A DNA stretch of 64,000 nucleotides, taken from positions 868,001 through 932,000 of the forward strand of contig CBDBPN010000003.1 in assembly GCA_965208745.1 (NCBI GenBank). The letters run 5' to 3'. How positions within the stretch are numbered: position 1 is the stretch's first letter; every line of letters begins with the position of its first letter. The DNA is from VXNE01 sp965208745 (GTDB lineage Bacteria > Pseudomonadota > Gammaproteobacteria > Pseudomonadales > Azotimanducaceae). The translations under genes and the position numbers were made by a program. Below, piece after piece: positions 1 to 8,663 of the stretch. The notes beneath the pieces were generated by a model. It searched no databases. It saw nothing but the letters and a program-made list of their open reading frames with translations, and was not told where the DNA came from.

Positions 1-195
1 GCCGCGATGGTCCTCGATGGCAGCGACCACCCTGTGCAACTGTTCATAGAGCGGTGTGCTCGCGTAGGAGCTAAGCTGCGTGGGCCAGTTGAAGCGATGG
101 TTCGGTATGCATTGGCCGTAGATCGCCTCGAGGAGCTGGCGCACGCGAACTTTGCAATCGCGGCAACGCTCGGAGTGACCCGGAGGTGTAGTCAT
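1..195 (-). CDS. Hypothetical protein, N-terminal part only
   Basis: This reading frame starts with ATG at 195 and stays open through the left edge of the window, so only the first 65 residues are seen. An AAGGACG purine stretch lies upstream of the ATG. The visible part has a Cys-x2-Cys pair (residues 11 and 14) and a third Cys at 29, followed by a His/Asn/Trp-containing stretch, which could be a small zinc site. I do not recognise the family. It lies downstream of the broken integrase on the same strand and could be cargo of that element. Confidence 0.5.
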   Translation of the reverse strand, partial: MTTPPGHSERCRDCKVRVRQLLEAIYGQCIPNHRFNWPTQLSSYASTPLYEQLHRVVAAIEDHRG

Positions 196-282
196 GGCGC
201 GATTTCGTCCTTGTGCGGGGGATTGCGTCATCAGTGTCGTAGTGACCTTGGAGGTCCGCAAACGGGATCGAAGTGCGCACTC

Positions 283-1434
283 TCAATCCTGAGCGGCAAC
301 GTAGTCAGCCACGGCTGCATGAGGATGCGGTAGGGCAGATGGAGGCCAACACCGGATCGGACCGGGGACTGCAACGCGCTCCCGCGCGCACGAACCCGGT
401 TCTCGGAGGGGAGTCACCGTGACAGGGTCGGCTCGAGGATTGGCGCGGACTCTACAGGTGGAGAGGGAGTCCCCCTCCCTCGGCGTGTCGGTGCACTCGG
501 CGGCCCAGTCCCGGAAGCTGGAGCGGAAGCCGTGCGGGACGGCGTCGATCTTCAGCCTGCGCATGAGCTTGCCCGTGGGGTGGTGGCCCTGGACGACGCC
601 TATCTGCCACGGGAAAACCAGAACGCCGGCCCGGGGCAGCTCGCGGCGCGCCTCGTCGAGCACGCCGAGCGCCCGGTCGGACAGCGGCACGCGGTGCGCG
701 CGGCCCGCCTTCATGCGCCCAGCGGGGATCGTCCAGACCGCGGCGTCGCGGTCGATCTCGTCCCAGGTCGCCTTGCGGACCTCCGCGGAGCGGCAGACGG
801 TGAGCACGATGAACTCGAAGCTGAGCACGACGCCGGGGTGGGCGCCCGAGCGGCGGACCTTGCCGAGCGCCGCACCCACTTCGGCGTGCGGCAGCGCCTT
901 GCGGTGCTCGACCTGCACGGTGTTGTTCGGCAACGCGGCGGACAGCGCGTCGCCGGCGGGGTTGTCCGGCCGGTGGCCCTGGGCGACGGCCCATTTCATC
1001 ACCGCGCCGATGCGCCGCCTGACGCGCCCAGCGGGTTCGGGCTTGGCGAGCCAGATCGGCTCCAGCACGGCCATGACGTCGAAACCGGTGACGGCGTCCG
1101 CCGGCATGCGGCCGAGCCGGGGCAGCGCGTAGTCGCGCATCGTCGAACGCCAGTTCTGCTCGTTCTTACCGCCGGGCTTCCACTTCGGGGCAAGGATGGC
1201 GATGACCGTCTCGCAGGCTTCGGCGAAGGTCGGCACGCCGCGCGCGGCGCGGCGGCGGGAATCGCGGCCTTGGGCGCCGACGCGCACGCTCTGCGTCCAG
1301 CACTTGGTGGTGTGGCCGCGCGCGGCGGTCCTGACGAGGAGGCTCAGGCCCAGACCGCCGCGTCCGTCGCCGTAGCGACCGGGAGTCTTGACGGTCTTGA
1401 CCAAGGTGGCGGAGAGCATGTTGGGTCGTTTCAT
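283..1434 (-). pseudogene. Tyrosine recombinase (phage-type integrase), C-terminus destroyed
   Basis: Site-specific tyrosine recombinase of the P4-like integrase family. The start chosen is the ATG at 1434 (MKRPNMLSAT), which matches the family N-terminus; longer starts add only junk. The arm-binding and core-binding regions are present, as is the box I arginine context (CRSAEVRKATWDEID) and the HGFRSSFRDWAAE segment. After residue about 345 (TDTPRE) the reading frame turns into unrelated sequence. The segment with the last catalytic His/Trp position and the nucleophilic Tyr (ELALAH...AYRR in the second integrase of this window) is missing. Fragments resembling the terminal RILM...ADYVA of the family occur near 290-330 in two frames, so the end was rearranged rather than simply cut. 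It should be catalytically dead. Confidence 0.85.
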
Positions 1435-1502
1435 GGCGGATTCCGTTACTCGTTTCGTTACGGTCGGTTGTCGAGATGGAGTGTGCCGCCGTGACACTAC
1501 AA

Positions 1503-1582
1503 GTGTCAAAAAATCAATGTTTATCAGAAAGTTAAAGGACTTCTGGAGCCATCCCGATCAGTCCTGAACCCCCCGACGCGCT
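1503..1582 (-). repeat. Integrase-proximal element end, copy 1
   Basis: Sequence just upstream of integrase 1. Read on the minus strand it matches 6704-6768, upstream of integrase 2: both contain a G-rich TTCAGGACT block, an AAGT(A)CCTT(T)AAC block, then TTCTGATAAA followed by an A/T-rich stretch ending in TTTTTTGAC. In the second copy this lies within 90 bp of the mapped element end, so here it probably marks the outer end of a related element near 1590-1600. No clean target junction is visible on this side. Confidence 0.5.
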
Positions 1583-1804
1583 CTCAGTGCCGGCGTCCTC
1601 CGCAAGGACGGAACGGGTGCGAATAGGATGACCGGAGTAGTGACCCGCGATTCCGCTCAGCGCCGACCTAGCGACAAGCATAGGTCGGATGCGAGACATT
1701 ACTTACATCATCGCCGACCGCTTGTCCCCCACCAAGCCGGCCAGCGACCAGCTTGCCGTCGCCCCGTGCCCGATCCTGCTCCTCCTGCGCCCGATCCTAG
1801 ACCA

Positions 1805-1975
1805 AGCCGCCGCCGCGGCCATTCCGCGCCTTGCACGAATACGGCGCATGTCCACAACATTTCCACGGAGATCTCCACCGAAACCGCGCCCCACAGTGCC
1901 CTCATTCTCTAAAACGCGGGCCAAACATCGAACGAGGCCACTCGGCGCGCCGTCAGAGACGCGGCCGCCGCACCC
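1805..1975 (+). repeat. Conserved ~170-bp non-coding repeat, copy A
   Basis: Imperfect direct repeat of 8437-8606, with similar order and spacing throughout. Shared blocks include GAAACCGCGCCCCACAG, ACGCGGGCCA, CATCGAACGAGGCC and two TCCACA motifs (TGTCCACAACATTTCCAC here) that resemble relaxed DnaA boxes. No convincing gene reads through it: minus-strand frames stay open in both copies (VEMLWT...VF...GAEWPRRR), but substitutions do not show clear codon bias. The interval 1583-2019 has no other recognisable gene. Confidence 0.6.
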
Positions 1976-2019
1976 GGGGTATTGCCCCCTCCGCTGGCGC
2001 TGCGGCCCTGTCCGGGTGA

Positions 2020-3057
2020 CACGGCGCCGCCGCCGTCGAGGAGGTTGATGATGGCCGGAAGGAGACTTTCTTCCGTTCCCATCACGGACCGATCGTCTCG
2101 CTGGGGGAGCTCCACGACCTCCCCGGCGGCTGGCCGTTGCCGAACGGCAGCCTCTTCGCGGTGCGTGACGCCAACGCCGGCAGGTCCCGCAACACCGTCG
2201 ACCAGTACCTCGCGATGGACCGGGCCGGCCGCATCGCAGAGTTCACGGACGCGTTGCTGTCCATCGGCGTCCCGATCTTCCATACCCTCGCCGCCGATAG
2301 CCACGGCGACGCCTTCTACGGCGAGGTCGCCGCGGTTCCGCACGTCACCGACACGCAACTGGAAGATTGCCGGACGGCACTCGGACGGCTGCCGGCGCTG
2401 TTCAGCGACGGGGCACTCGTCACCCCGACGGCAGTGCCGCGGCCTGCGAGTGGGGCCAGGACCCGGACAGCCCGCCGGACTCCAATCTCCACGGCTACGA
2501 AAGCTACTGGCTCAGCAACGCGGACCGGCCGCGGACCGGCTTCTCCGCCCTCTTCGGCTTCGTCGGCTATGAACGCACGCAGCAGAGCCTGCGTAACCCG
2601 GCTTGGCCACCTGATGGTGCGCGACCGGCGCGAGGCCGTCGACGGCCTCGACGACGTACTCGCGGTCTGCGCCGGCATCGACGCGGCGACAGATCCAGGG
2701 ACTCGTGCCCTGGAGGCCTGTGATGTCCTCGCCCGCTGGGACCGCCGGGCGGATCCGGACAGTCGCGGCGCCCAGGTCTTCACCGAGTTCTGGCGCGCCG
2801 TCCACCGGAAGCTCGGCGGCGGCTTCAAACTGCCGATCGAGTCGCGGGACTTCTGGGCGGTCGATTTCGGCCCCGCGGACCCGCTCCATACGCCAAGCGG
2901 CATCAACGCGTCCCGGACGGGCAACCGCGGACTCGTGCGGGAGGCCCTGGCCGCAGCGGTAGACCGCCTAGAGGGGGCGGTGTCGACCTCGACGCGCTGC
3001 GAGGACCAGGTCGAGAAGGCGCTGATCGGAGAGCCCCTCGTTGTCGAGGAGGAGTGA
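2020..3057 (+). pseudogene. Penicillin acylase family (N-terminal nucleophile hydrolase) remnant
   Basis: Three consecutive frame segments read as the central beta-chain of a penicillin/acyl-homoserine-lactone acylase: ETFFRSHHGPIVSLGELHDL then FAVRDANAGRSRNTVDQYLA (about 2060-2430), a second frame with SNLHGYESYWLSNADRPRTG (about 2430-2600), then the first frame again (GHLMVRDRREAVDGLDDVLA) to 3057. The signal peptide, alpha chain and the catalytic beta-Ser are absent upstream, and the usual C-terminal barrel end is missing. Two frameshifts plus both truncations make it a pseudogene. Its 5' truncation falls about 45 bp after the conserved repeat, which suggests element insertion or deletion cut it. 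Confidence 0.75.
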
Positions 3058-3092
3058 CGCGGGCACTGCCCTTTGCGCCCCTTGTCTCTACG

Positions 3093-4046
3093 TCAGTTCC
3101 CCCCAAAGTACCGCCGCGGATTTTCGACGAAAAGCGACTCCACCGTCGCTTCGTCGACGCCCATCTCGAGCAGGTCCGGGATCACGTGGCGGTGGATGTA
3201 CTGGAACTCGTCGACGTTGAGCCGCTTGAACTGGTGCTCGTCGGGCATGGTGCCGTCGGGGTTCTCCTTGAAGATGTGCAGGCAGACGCAGTCGTGCGAC
3301 GGGCAGAGCTGGTCCGTGTAGCCCATGTCGATCAGGTTCTTCAGGGTCACCGTGCGCATGTGCGGACTGACGAGGAAGCCGGGATAGCGGTCGAGGCCGA
3401 GGTAGCAGCCCTGGTCGAGGATCCACTGCAGGTACTCGGTGTCCGTCGTGTCGTTCGAGTGGTCGATCTTCACCCTCGTGAGGTCGACCCCCTCCTCCCG
3501 GAAGATCTCGATCTGGCGGCGGGCGACGTGCCCGGTCGGATACGAGTGCACCATGATGGGCACGCCCGTCTCGTTGTGCGCCCGGGCCACCGCCCGGGCC
3601 ATGACCTCCAGCCGTTGCGTGACGCCGTCGGAGTCCGCCGCGCACTTCAGGAGCCCCGCCTTCACGTCCGTCCCGTGGAACCCCTCCTCGATCTCGCGCA
3701 CGAACTCCCGCGCCATCTGGTTGGGCGAGACGCCGAGCAGCCAGCGCGGCACGTCCAGCCACCAGCCCGTCACGTTGATGATGTTGACGCCGGAAGCGCG
3801 CGAGACCCGCGCGAGCATTTCCGGTTCCCTACCCAGATCGAAGGTCGTCGCGTCGACCATGGTGTCGATACCCTGTGCCTTCGCCCGCTTGAGCGCGGCG
3901 ATGGCCGTCTCCTCGGGCTCCGGACCGAGCAGTTCGGGGTGCCAGCGATAGAGCGCCGGGCCGGCGACCATGACGTGTTCGTGCATCAGCGTGAAGCCGA
4001 GGTCGTCCGACGAAATCGGCCCAAGCACCGAGTTGATCTGCGCCAT
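3093..4046 (-). CDS. Phosphotriesterase-like metal-dependent hydrolase
   Basis: A 317-residue amidohydrolase-superfamily protein of the phosphotriesterase/lactonase (PHP) branch. The binuclear metal site is complete: HEH at residues 22-24, the lysine expected to be carboxylated (GLLKCA, K134), H167 (MVHSYP), H196 (IDHSND) and D252 (SHDCV). The length is typical. It probably hydrolyses a lactone or ester; true phosphotriesterase activity would be exceptional for this branch. The ATG at 4046 follows GGAGG on the minus strand (AAAGGGGAGGAACC). It is divergent from the LLM oxidoreductase at 4126, so the 79-bp gap should hold both promoters. Cytoplasmic, as no signal peptide is seen. Confidence 0.88.
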   Translation of the reverse strand: MAQINSVLGPISSDDLGFTLMHEHVMVAGPALYRWHPELLGPEPEETAIAALKRAKAQGIDTMVDATTFDLGREPEMLARVSRASGVNIINVTGWWLDVPRWLLGVSPNQMAREFVREIEEGFHGTDVKAGLLKCAADSDGVTQRLEVMARAVARAHNETGVPIMVHSYPTGHVARRQIEIFREEGVDLTRVKIDHSNDTTDTEYLQWILDQGCYLGLDRYPGFLVSPHMRTVTLKNLIDMGYTDQLCPSHDCVCLHIFKENPDGTMPDEHQFKRLNVDEFQYIHRHVIPDLLEMGVDEATVESLFVENPRRYFGGN

Positions 4047-4125
4047 GGTTCCTCCCCTTTTGGGCCGAGTGAGTGTCGGACATCCGCGAATTGAGATGCG
4101 CGTCGTGATGTTACTCTAGCGCGCC

Positions 4126-4965
4126 ATGAACATCGGACTCTTCAACTTCGCCACCGACTACTCCATGCCGGTCCCGGACCTCGCCCGCGAGGCCGAGGCG
4201 CGCGGCTTCGAGTCCCTCTGGATCCCGGAACACACCCACATTCCCGCCTCGCGACGCACGCCGTGGCCCGGCGGCGGCGACCTGCCCAGGGAGTACGCCC
4301 ACACGTTCGATCCCTTCACGGCGCTGGGCGCCGCGGCGGCGGTGACGTCCACCATCAGACTCGGCACGGGCATCGTCCTCATCATCGAGCGCGACACCAT
4401 CACGGCGGCCAAGGCCGCGGCGAGCGTCGACCACCTCTCCGGGGGGCGCTTCCTGTTCGGCCTGGGCGGAGGCTGGAACCGCGAGGAAGCGGAACACCAC
4501 GGCACCGAGTGGGACACCCGCTTCAAGCGTCTGGCCGAGCAGATGCAGGCCATGAAGGCGATCTGGACCGAGGTCAAGGCCGAGTTCCACGGCGAGTACG
4601 TGGATTTCGACCCGATCTTCTCCTGGCCGAAGCCCGTGCAGCAGCCGCATCCCCCGCTCCTGCTCGGCGGCGAGACCATCCACACCCTGCGCCGCATCGT
4701 CGCCCACGGCGACGGCTGGCTGCCCCGCGCGCGGGACCCCGAGCAGGTTCTCGAGGGCATCCCGACCCTGCGCCACCTCGCCGAAGAGGCGGGACGGGAC
4801 CCGGACAGCATCGGCGTGTCCGTGTTCGGGCTGCCTCCAGACCCCGACCTCGTGGCCCGCTTCACCGAAGCCGGCGTGGAACGCATCATCTTCGGGGTCC
4901 CGCCCGACGAGCCGGACGCCACCTGTCGACGGATGGACCGGCTCACCGGCTTCCTCGCCGGCTGA
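4126..4965 (+). CDS. LLM-class F420/FMN-dependent oxidoreductase
   Basis: A 279-residue bacterial-luciferase-like TIM barrel, resembling the probable F420-dependent group. It opens with MNIGLFNF...DYSMPVPDLA and has the LWIPEHTHIP strand, the LGTGIVLI strand and GGRFLFGLGGGWNREEAEHH with the flavin-phosphate-binding GGGWN turn. The family oxidises or hydroxylates small ketones, alcohols or hydrocarbons with reduced flavin. The enoyl-CoA hydratase follows after 28 bp on the same strand, suggesting one transcript. Cofactor choice (F420 or FMN) cannot be read from the sequence. Confidence 0.85.
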   Translation: MNIGLFNFATDYSMPVPDLAREAEARGFESLWIPEHTHIPASRRTPWPGGGDLPREYAHTFDPFTALGAAAAVTSTIRLGTGIVLIIERDTITAAKAAASVDHLSGGRFLFGLGGGWNREEAEHHGTEWDTRFKRLAEQMQAMKAIWTEVKAEFHGEYVDFDPIFSWPKPVQQPHPPLLLGGETIHTLRRIVAHGDGWLPRARDPEQVLEGIPTLRHLAEEAGRDPDSIGVSVFGLPPDPDLVARFTEAGVERIIFGVPPDEPDATCRRMDRLTGFLAG

Positions 4966-4993
4966 CGCCAGAAACGTCGGCAGGAACGCGCGG

Positions 4994-5812
4994 ATGGAGC
5001 TGAAAGCGACCCACTACGGGGTCGAGGACGGCATCGCCACGATCACGCTCGCGCGGCCGCATCGCATGAACGCCTGGACTGGGCGCATGCACACGGAGTA
5101 CCGCCACAGCCTCGCCCGGGCAAACGGGGACCGAGACGTTGGGGCGATCGTGGTGACGGGCGAGGGACGCGGGTTCTGCGTCGGCGCCGACGCCGAGGCG
5201 CTCGCCGGGCACGTGGCGCGCGGCGGCTACCACTCCGGCACCGACGACTCCATCGCGCGGCCCGGCTACGGCGTGCGGCCCGAGTTCGACGCGACGTTTG
5301 CCTATCACTTCGGGCTCGACAAGCCGGTGATCGCGGCCATCAACGGACCGGCGGCGGGAGTGGGCCTGGTGCTCGCGTGTTACGCGGACCTGCGCTTCGC
5401 GGCCTCCGGCGTCAACCTGAGCGCGGCGCACGGCAAGCTGAACCTGCCGGCGGAGTACGGACTGTCGTGGCTGCTGCCCCGGCTGATCGGGCTGACCCGA
5501 GCGAACGAACTGCTGCTGTCGAGCCGGAAGTTCACGACGGATGAGGCGTTCGAACTCGGCCTCGTCAACACGGTGCTGCCGGCCGACGACCTGCTCCCCC
5601 ATACTTACGAGTACGCGGGCAACCTGATCCGCACCGTCTCACCGGAGTCGCTGCGGGCGACCCGCAGGCAGATCTACACGGATCTGCACCGGGACGCGGC
5701 CGCGGCAGTCATGGAGTCCGAGCGCCTGGCGGCAGAGATGATGCGGGATTCGGATTTCGCGGAAGGTGTCGCCGCCTTCAGGGGGAAGCGCCCCCCGCAA
5801 TGGCGGGGCTGA
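4994..5812 (+). CDS. Enoyl-CoA hydratase/isomerase family protein
   Basis: A 272-residue crotonase-fold protein. Both oxyanion-hole segments are visible (GRGFCVGADAEAL near residue 58 and NGPAAGVGL near 117), and a glutamate sits at the usual acid position (NLPAEYGLSW). Members hydrate or isomerise enoyl-CoA esters in beta-oxidation-type pathways. It follows the LLM oxidoreductase closely and probably shares its transcript. The precise reaction is not predictable from motifs. Confidence 0.88.
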   Translation: MELKATHYGVEDGIATITLARPHRMNAWTGRMHTEYRHSLARANGDRDVGAIVVTGEGRGFCVGADAEALAGHVARGGYHSGTDDSIARPGYGVRPEFDATFAYHFGLDKPVIAAINGPAAGVGLVLACYADLRFAASGVNLSAAHGKLNLPAEYGLSWLLPRLIGLTRANELLLSSRKFTTDEAFELGLVNTVLPADDLLPHTYEYAGNLIRTVSPESLRATRRQIYTDLHRDAAAAVMESERLAAEMMRDSDFAEGVAAFRGKRPPQWRG

Positions 5813-5837
5813 TCGCAGACGGCATCACGGGTCGCCT

Positions 5838-6197
5838 CTATCCCCGGGTCAGCACCTCCATCAGGTGCCCGTCGATGTCACGCCAGTAGAAGCCGCGTCC
5901 GCCGTGGCGGGTGTTGATCTTGCCGTCGTCCCACGAGAACGGCCCCGATCCGTAGACGACCCCGCCTTCCTCGATGCGCGCGAAGATCCCGTCGAACTCC
6001 TCGTCGCTGACCTTGAACGCGTAGTGGTGGCTCCGAAAGTCCTTGGTGTTGTCGAAGTCCATGGTCAGCGCGTCGTTCACCTGCACTGGCGCGAAGTGCC
6101 CCATGGGTCCCCCGTACGCGAGTCCCATGATGTGGGCGAAGAAGCGGGCCGAGGCCTCCTTGTCGTTGGCCGGCACGATGGTGTGGTTGAGTTCCAT
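5838..6197 (-). CDS. VOC (glyoxalase/bleomycin-resistance) family protein
   Basis: A 119-residue single-module vicinal-oxygen-chelate protein. The start is the ATG at 6197 (MELNHTIVPAND); the frame is open further upstream but without similarity. Metal-ligand positions of the fold are visible: the early His in LNHTIVPA, the His pair in FRSHHYAFKV and the terminal Glu in GHLMEVLTR. A dimer would make one active site. It is convergent with the enoyl-CoA hydratase (26-bp gap). Substrate unknown. Confidence 0.82.
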   Translation of the reverse strand: MELNHTIVPANDKEASARFFAHIMGLAYGGPMGHFAPVQVNDALTMDFDNTKDFRSHHYAFKVSDEEFDGIFARIEEGGVVYGSGPFSWDDGKINTRHGGRGFYWRDIDGHLMEVLTRG

Positions 6198-6353
6198 GGC
6201 GGGTTGGCTCCCCCGGACGGTATGCCCTGACGTTAACGCACGCGGTGCAACGGCGCCAGCGCCCGACAGGGGCCCCGCCCGGCCAACCTCCGGCATCCGG
6301 AGGTGCGCTCCGGTAATCTCCGGCTTCATGGCGAGGTGCACGCGAGCCGGGAC

Positions 6354-6689
6354 ATGAGAATCAGCGCGATCGTCTTCGCGACCTGCGCCTGCGCGACGGC
6401 TGCAGCGGAGCTTCCGCCGTCTCCCCCGGAGGCCGAAGGGCTGTCGCCGGAGAGACTCTCGCGCGTCGACGCTGTTGCCCGGCGTTACATCGAATCCGGT
6501 GCTTTTCCAGGTGCAATCGTCGCCGTCGCCAGGAACGGCAAGGTCGTGCACCTTTCCGCGCTCGGTCGTCGCGGCACGAAAGACGAACGGCCCCTGCCGC
6601 TGGATGCCCTGTTCCGCATGTACTCGTCGACCAAGATGGTCACCGCCGTCGCCGTCATGCGACAGTACGAGCAGGGCCGGTTCCAGTGG
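6354..6689 (+). pseudogene. Serine hydrolase (beta-lactamase family), 5' fragment
   Basis: N-terminal part of a class C beta-lactamase-like serine hydrolase, starting with a Sec signal (MRISAIVFATCACATAAAE) and reaching the catalytic SxxK motif (RMYSSTKMVT). Homology stops after YEQGRFQW at 6689, exactly where the integrative element begins. The rest of the gene resumes at 11454. The intact paralogue at 46454-47644 shows the expected continuation (LWQEGRFDLDDPVEKHLP). Confidence 0.88.
6683..6689. other. Left attachment core (CCAGTGG)
   Basis: Seven-base direct repeat shared with 11447-11453. Joining the sequence up to this copy with the sequence after the right-hand copy restores the serine hydrolase coding frame across the junction (FQW then SDPV), which supports it as the crossover site. 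Confidence 0.7.
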
Positions 6690-6703
6690 CCCGCTCAAGG
6701 GGT

Positions 6704-6768
6704 GTTTCGGGGGTTTCAGGACTTCGCAGGAAGTACCTTAACCTTCTGATAAATAAACATTTTTTGAC
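6704..6768 (+). repeat. Integrase-proximal element end, copy 2
   Basis: Matches 1503-1582 in inverted orientation (TTCAGGACT block, then TTCTGATAAA and a T-rich tract). It lies between the attachment core and the integrase start, where recombinase arm sites and the integrase promoter are expected. Confidence 0.5.
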
Positions 6769-6853
6769 GTATTTCGCATCACCGGAGCATACTGCTTCTC
6801 AGCACTCGTTTGTAACGGAACAAGGAACGGGAAGGTGAAAAACAGACCCCTCA

Positions 6854-7999
6854 TTGCTGTCCGCCACGTTCGTCAGGAACGTCAACATCCCGGGTCGCTA
6901 CGGCGACGGCCGGGGCGGGCGCGGGCTCGGCCTCCTGGTCAGGCCCGCTACCTGCGGCGGACTCAACAAGTGGTGGACGCAGAGCGTCCGCATCGACGGC
7001 AGACCGACGAGCCTCGGGCTCGGGCGCTACCCCGTCGTCACCCTCGGCATGGCCCGCGAGCGGGCGCGCGAGAACGCGCGCGAGATCGCGCTCGGCCACG
7101 ATCCTCGGCGCTCGGCCAAGGCCGTGCCCACCTTCGCGCAGGCGCTTGAGATCGTCATCGCGATCCACGCGGCGAACTGGAAGGACCGCAGGGGCTCGGA
7201 GCACCAGTGGCGCGCCACCCTGCGCACCTACGCCTTCCCGCGCATCGGCGACAAGACCGTCGACGCCGTAACCACCGCCGACGTCATGGCCGTGCTGTGG
7301 CCCATCTGGTCAAGGAAGCGCGTCACCGCCAAGCGCGTGCGGCAGCGCATCGGCGCGATCATGAAGTGGGCCATCGCGCAGGGCCTACGTATCGACAACC
7401 CCGCCGGCGACGCGATCTCCGCCGCGCTGCCGAAGCACACCGCCATCCAGAAGCACCAGCGCGCTGCCGCACGCCGAGGTCGCCGCCGCGCTGCGCCTGG
7501 TGCGGCGCAGCGAGGCGTACCGGGGCATCCCGCCCGCGTTCGAGTCCCTCGTGCTGACCGCCGCCCGCTCGGGCGAGGTTCGCGAAGCCCGATGGGACGA
7601 GATCGACCGCGACAACGCGGTCTGGACGGTTCCGGCCGAGCGCATGAAGAACGACGCGAGCACCGGGTGTCGCTGTCGGACCGCGCCCTCGAAGTCCTCG
7701 ACGACGCCCGCGAGCTGGCCGACGCGGACGCATGGTTGTTCCCGTCCCCGACCGGGCGCGCGCTGCACCAGTCGACCCTGTCGGGGCTCATGCGCGATCC
7801 GGAAATCGACGCCGTGCCGCACGGGTTCCGGTCCAGCTTCCGGGATTGGGCCGCCGAGTGCACGGACGCCCCGCGCGAGGTCTGCGAACTGGCCTTGGCC
7901 CACGTCAACACGGACCGCGTCGAGGCCGCCTACCGGCGCACGGACCTGTTCGACCGTCGGCGCATCCTGATGACCGGGTGGGCCACGTACGTCGCCTAG
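6854..7999 (+). pseudogene. Tyrosine recombinase (integrase) with two frameshifts
   Basis: Close relative of integrase 1. N-terminal (LSATFV...NIPGRYGDGRGG) and C-terminal parts are in one frame, including HGFRSSFRDWAAE, LALAHVNTD and the catalytic Tyr context EAAYRRTDLFDRR. Between about 7460 and 7660 the homologous sequence (SGEVREARWDEIDRDNAVWT, box I Arg) is in a different frame, so two compensating indels scramble about 65 residues. The start is uncertain: TTG at 6854, or GTG at 6835 (VKNRPL) with a further one-base slip before LSATF. Either a recent pseudogene or two sequencing errors; without correction the protein lacks its box I arginine. Confidence 0.85.
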
Positions 8000-8027
8000 C
8001 CGACCCGACTATTCTCGCCGAAACCGG

Positions 8028-8075
8028 GTCAAGGGCCGGCAGGGCGCCTGGCTCCGCCGGGCGCGCACCCTTGAC
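8028..8075 (+). terminator. Large GC-rich hairpin after the integrase
   Basis: Outer arms GTCAAGGG and CCCTTGAC (8 bp, perfect) enclose a further GC-rich stem, 28 bp after the integrase stop. There is no downstream T-run, so intrinsic termination is uncertain. The stretch 8000-8663 holds this hairpin and repeat copy B but no gene that I can support. Confidence 0.4.
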
Positions 8076-8436
8076 GCGGCGGAGGCGATCATACGCTGAC
8101 AAGGAGAGCGGGCGGGGCTCGACCATGGGTCGGCGCCACGACGCCTGCCGGTCGCTACGCGCGCCCGTTCCTCGCAACCCGGCAACCCGCCCGCTCCCTG
8201 CCCTGCGGCGAGCGATCCTCCGCCGGCCTGTCGTGGAACCAGGAGGCACGTCCAGTGCCGTCGGCCCAGCCGGAATGCCGGACGTTGGCCGGGCAATGCC
8301 GCCGATGCCGGACCTGGGGGAGGGCGCGTCCCTTCGGGCCGGGCCCTATCGCCTTTGGCGACCGAGCCTCGCAAGCGAGTCTCGTCCCGTTCGGGTGACG
8401 GTCCCTCGCGCTTCCGCCCTCCGGGCGGTCATGATC

Positions 8437-8606
8437 CGGCCGCCGCCGGGGCCACTCCGCGCCTCGCATGAAAACGACACTTGTCCACAGCATTTCCACA
8501 GGGGTCTCCACCGAAACCGCGCCCCACAGCGACCTCGTTTCCGAAAACGCGGGCCAGACATCGAACGAGGCCGCTCTTCGCGCCGCCGGGGGACGCGGTC
8601 CCGCAC
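8437..8606 (+). repeat. Conserved ~170-bp non-coding repeat, copy B
   Basis: Second copy of the 1805-1975 repeat, inside the integrative element and in the same absolute orientation. It carries CTTGTCCACAGCATTTCCAC, that is two TCCACA motifs 10 bp apart, and the shared GAAACCGCGCCCCACAGC, CGCGGGCCA and ATCGAACGAGGCC blocks. Confidence 0.6.
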
Positions 8607-8663
8607 CGCCGGTCGCACCCGATGGCTCAAACCGCCGTCCTCCATGGCGTGTAGCAGGTCGGG

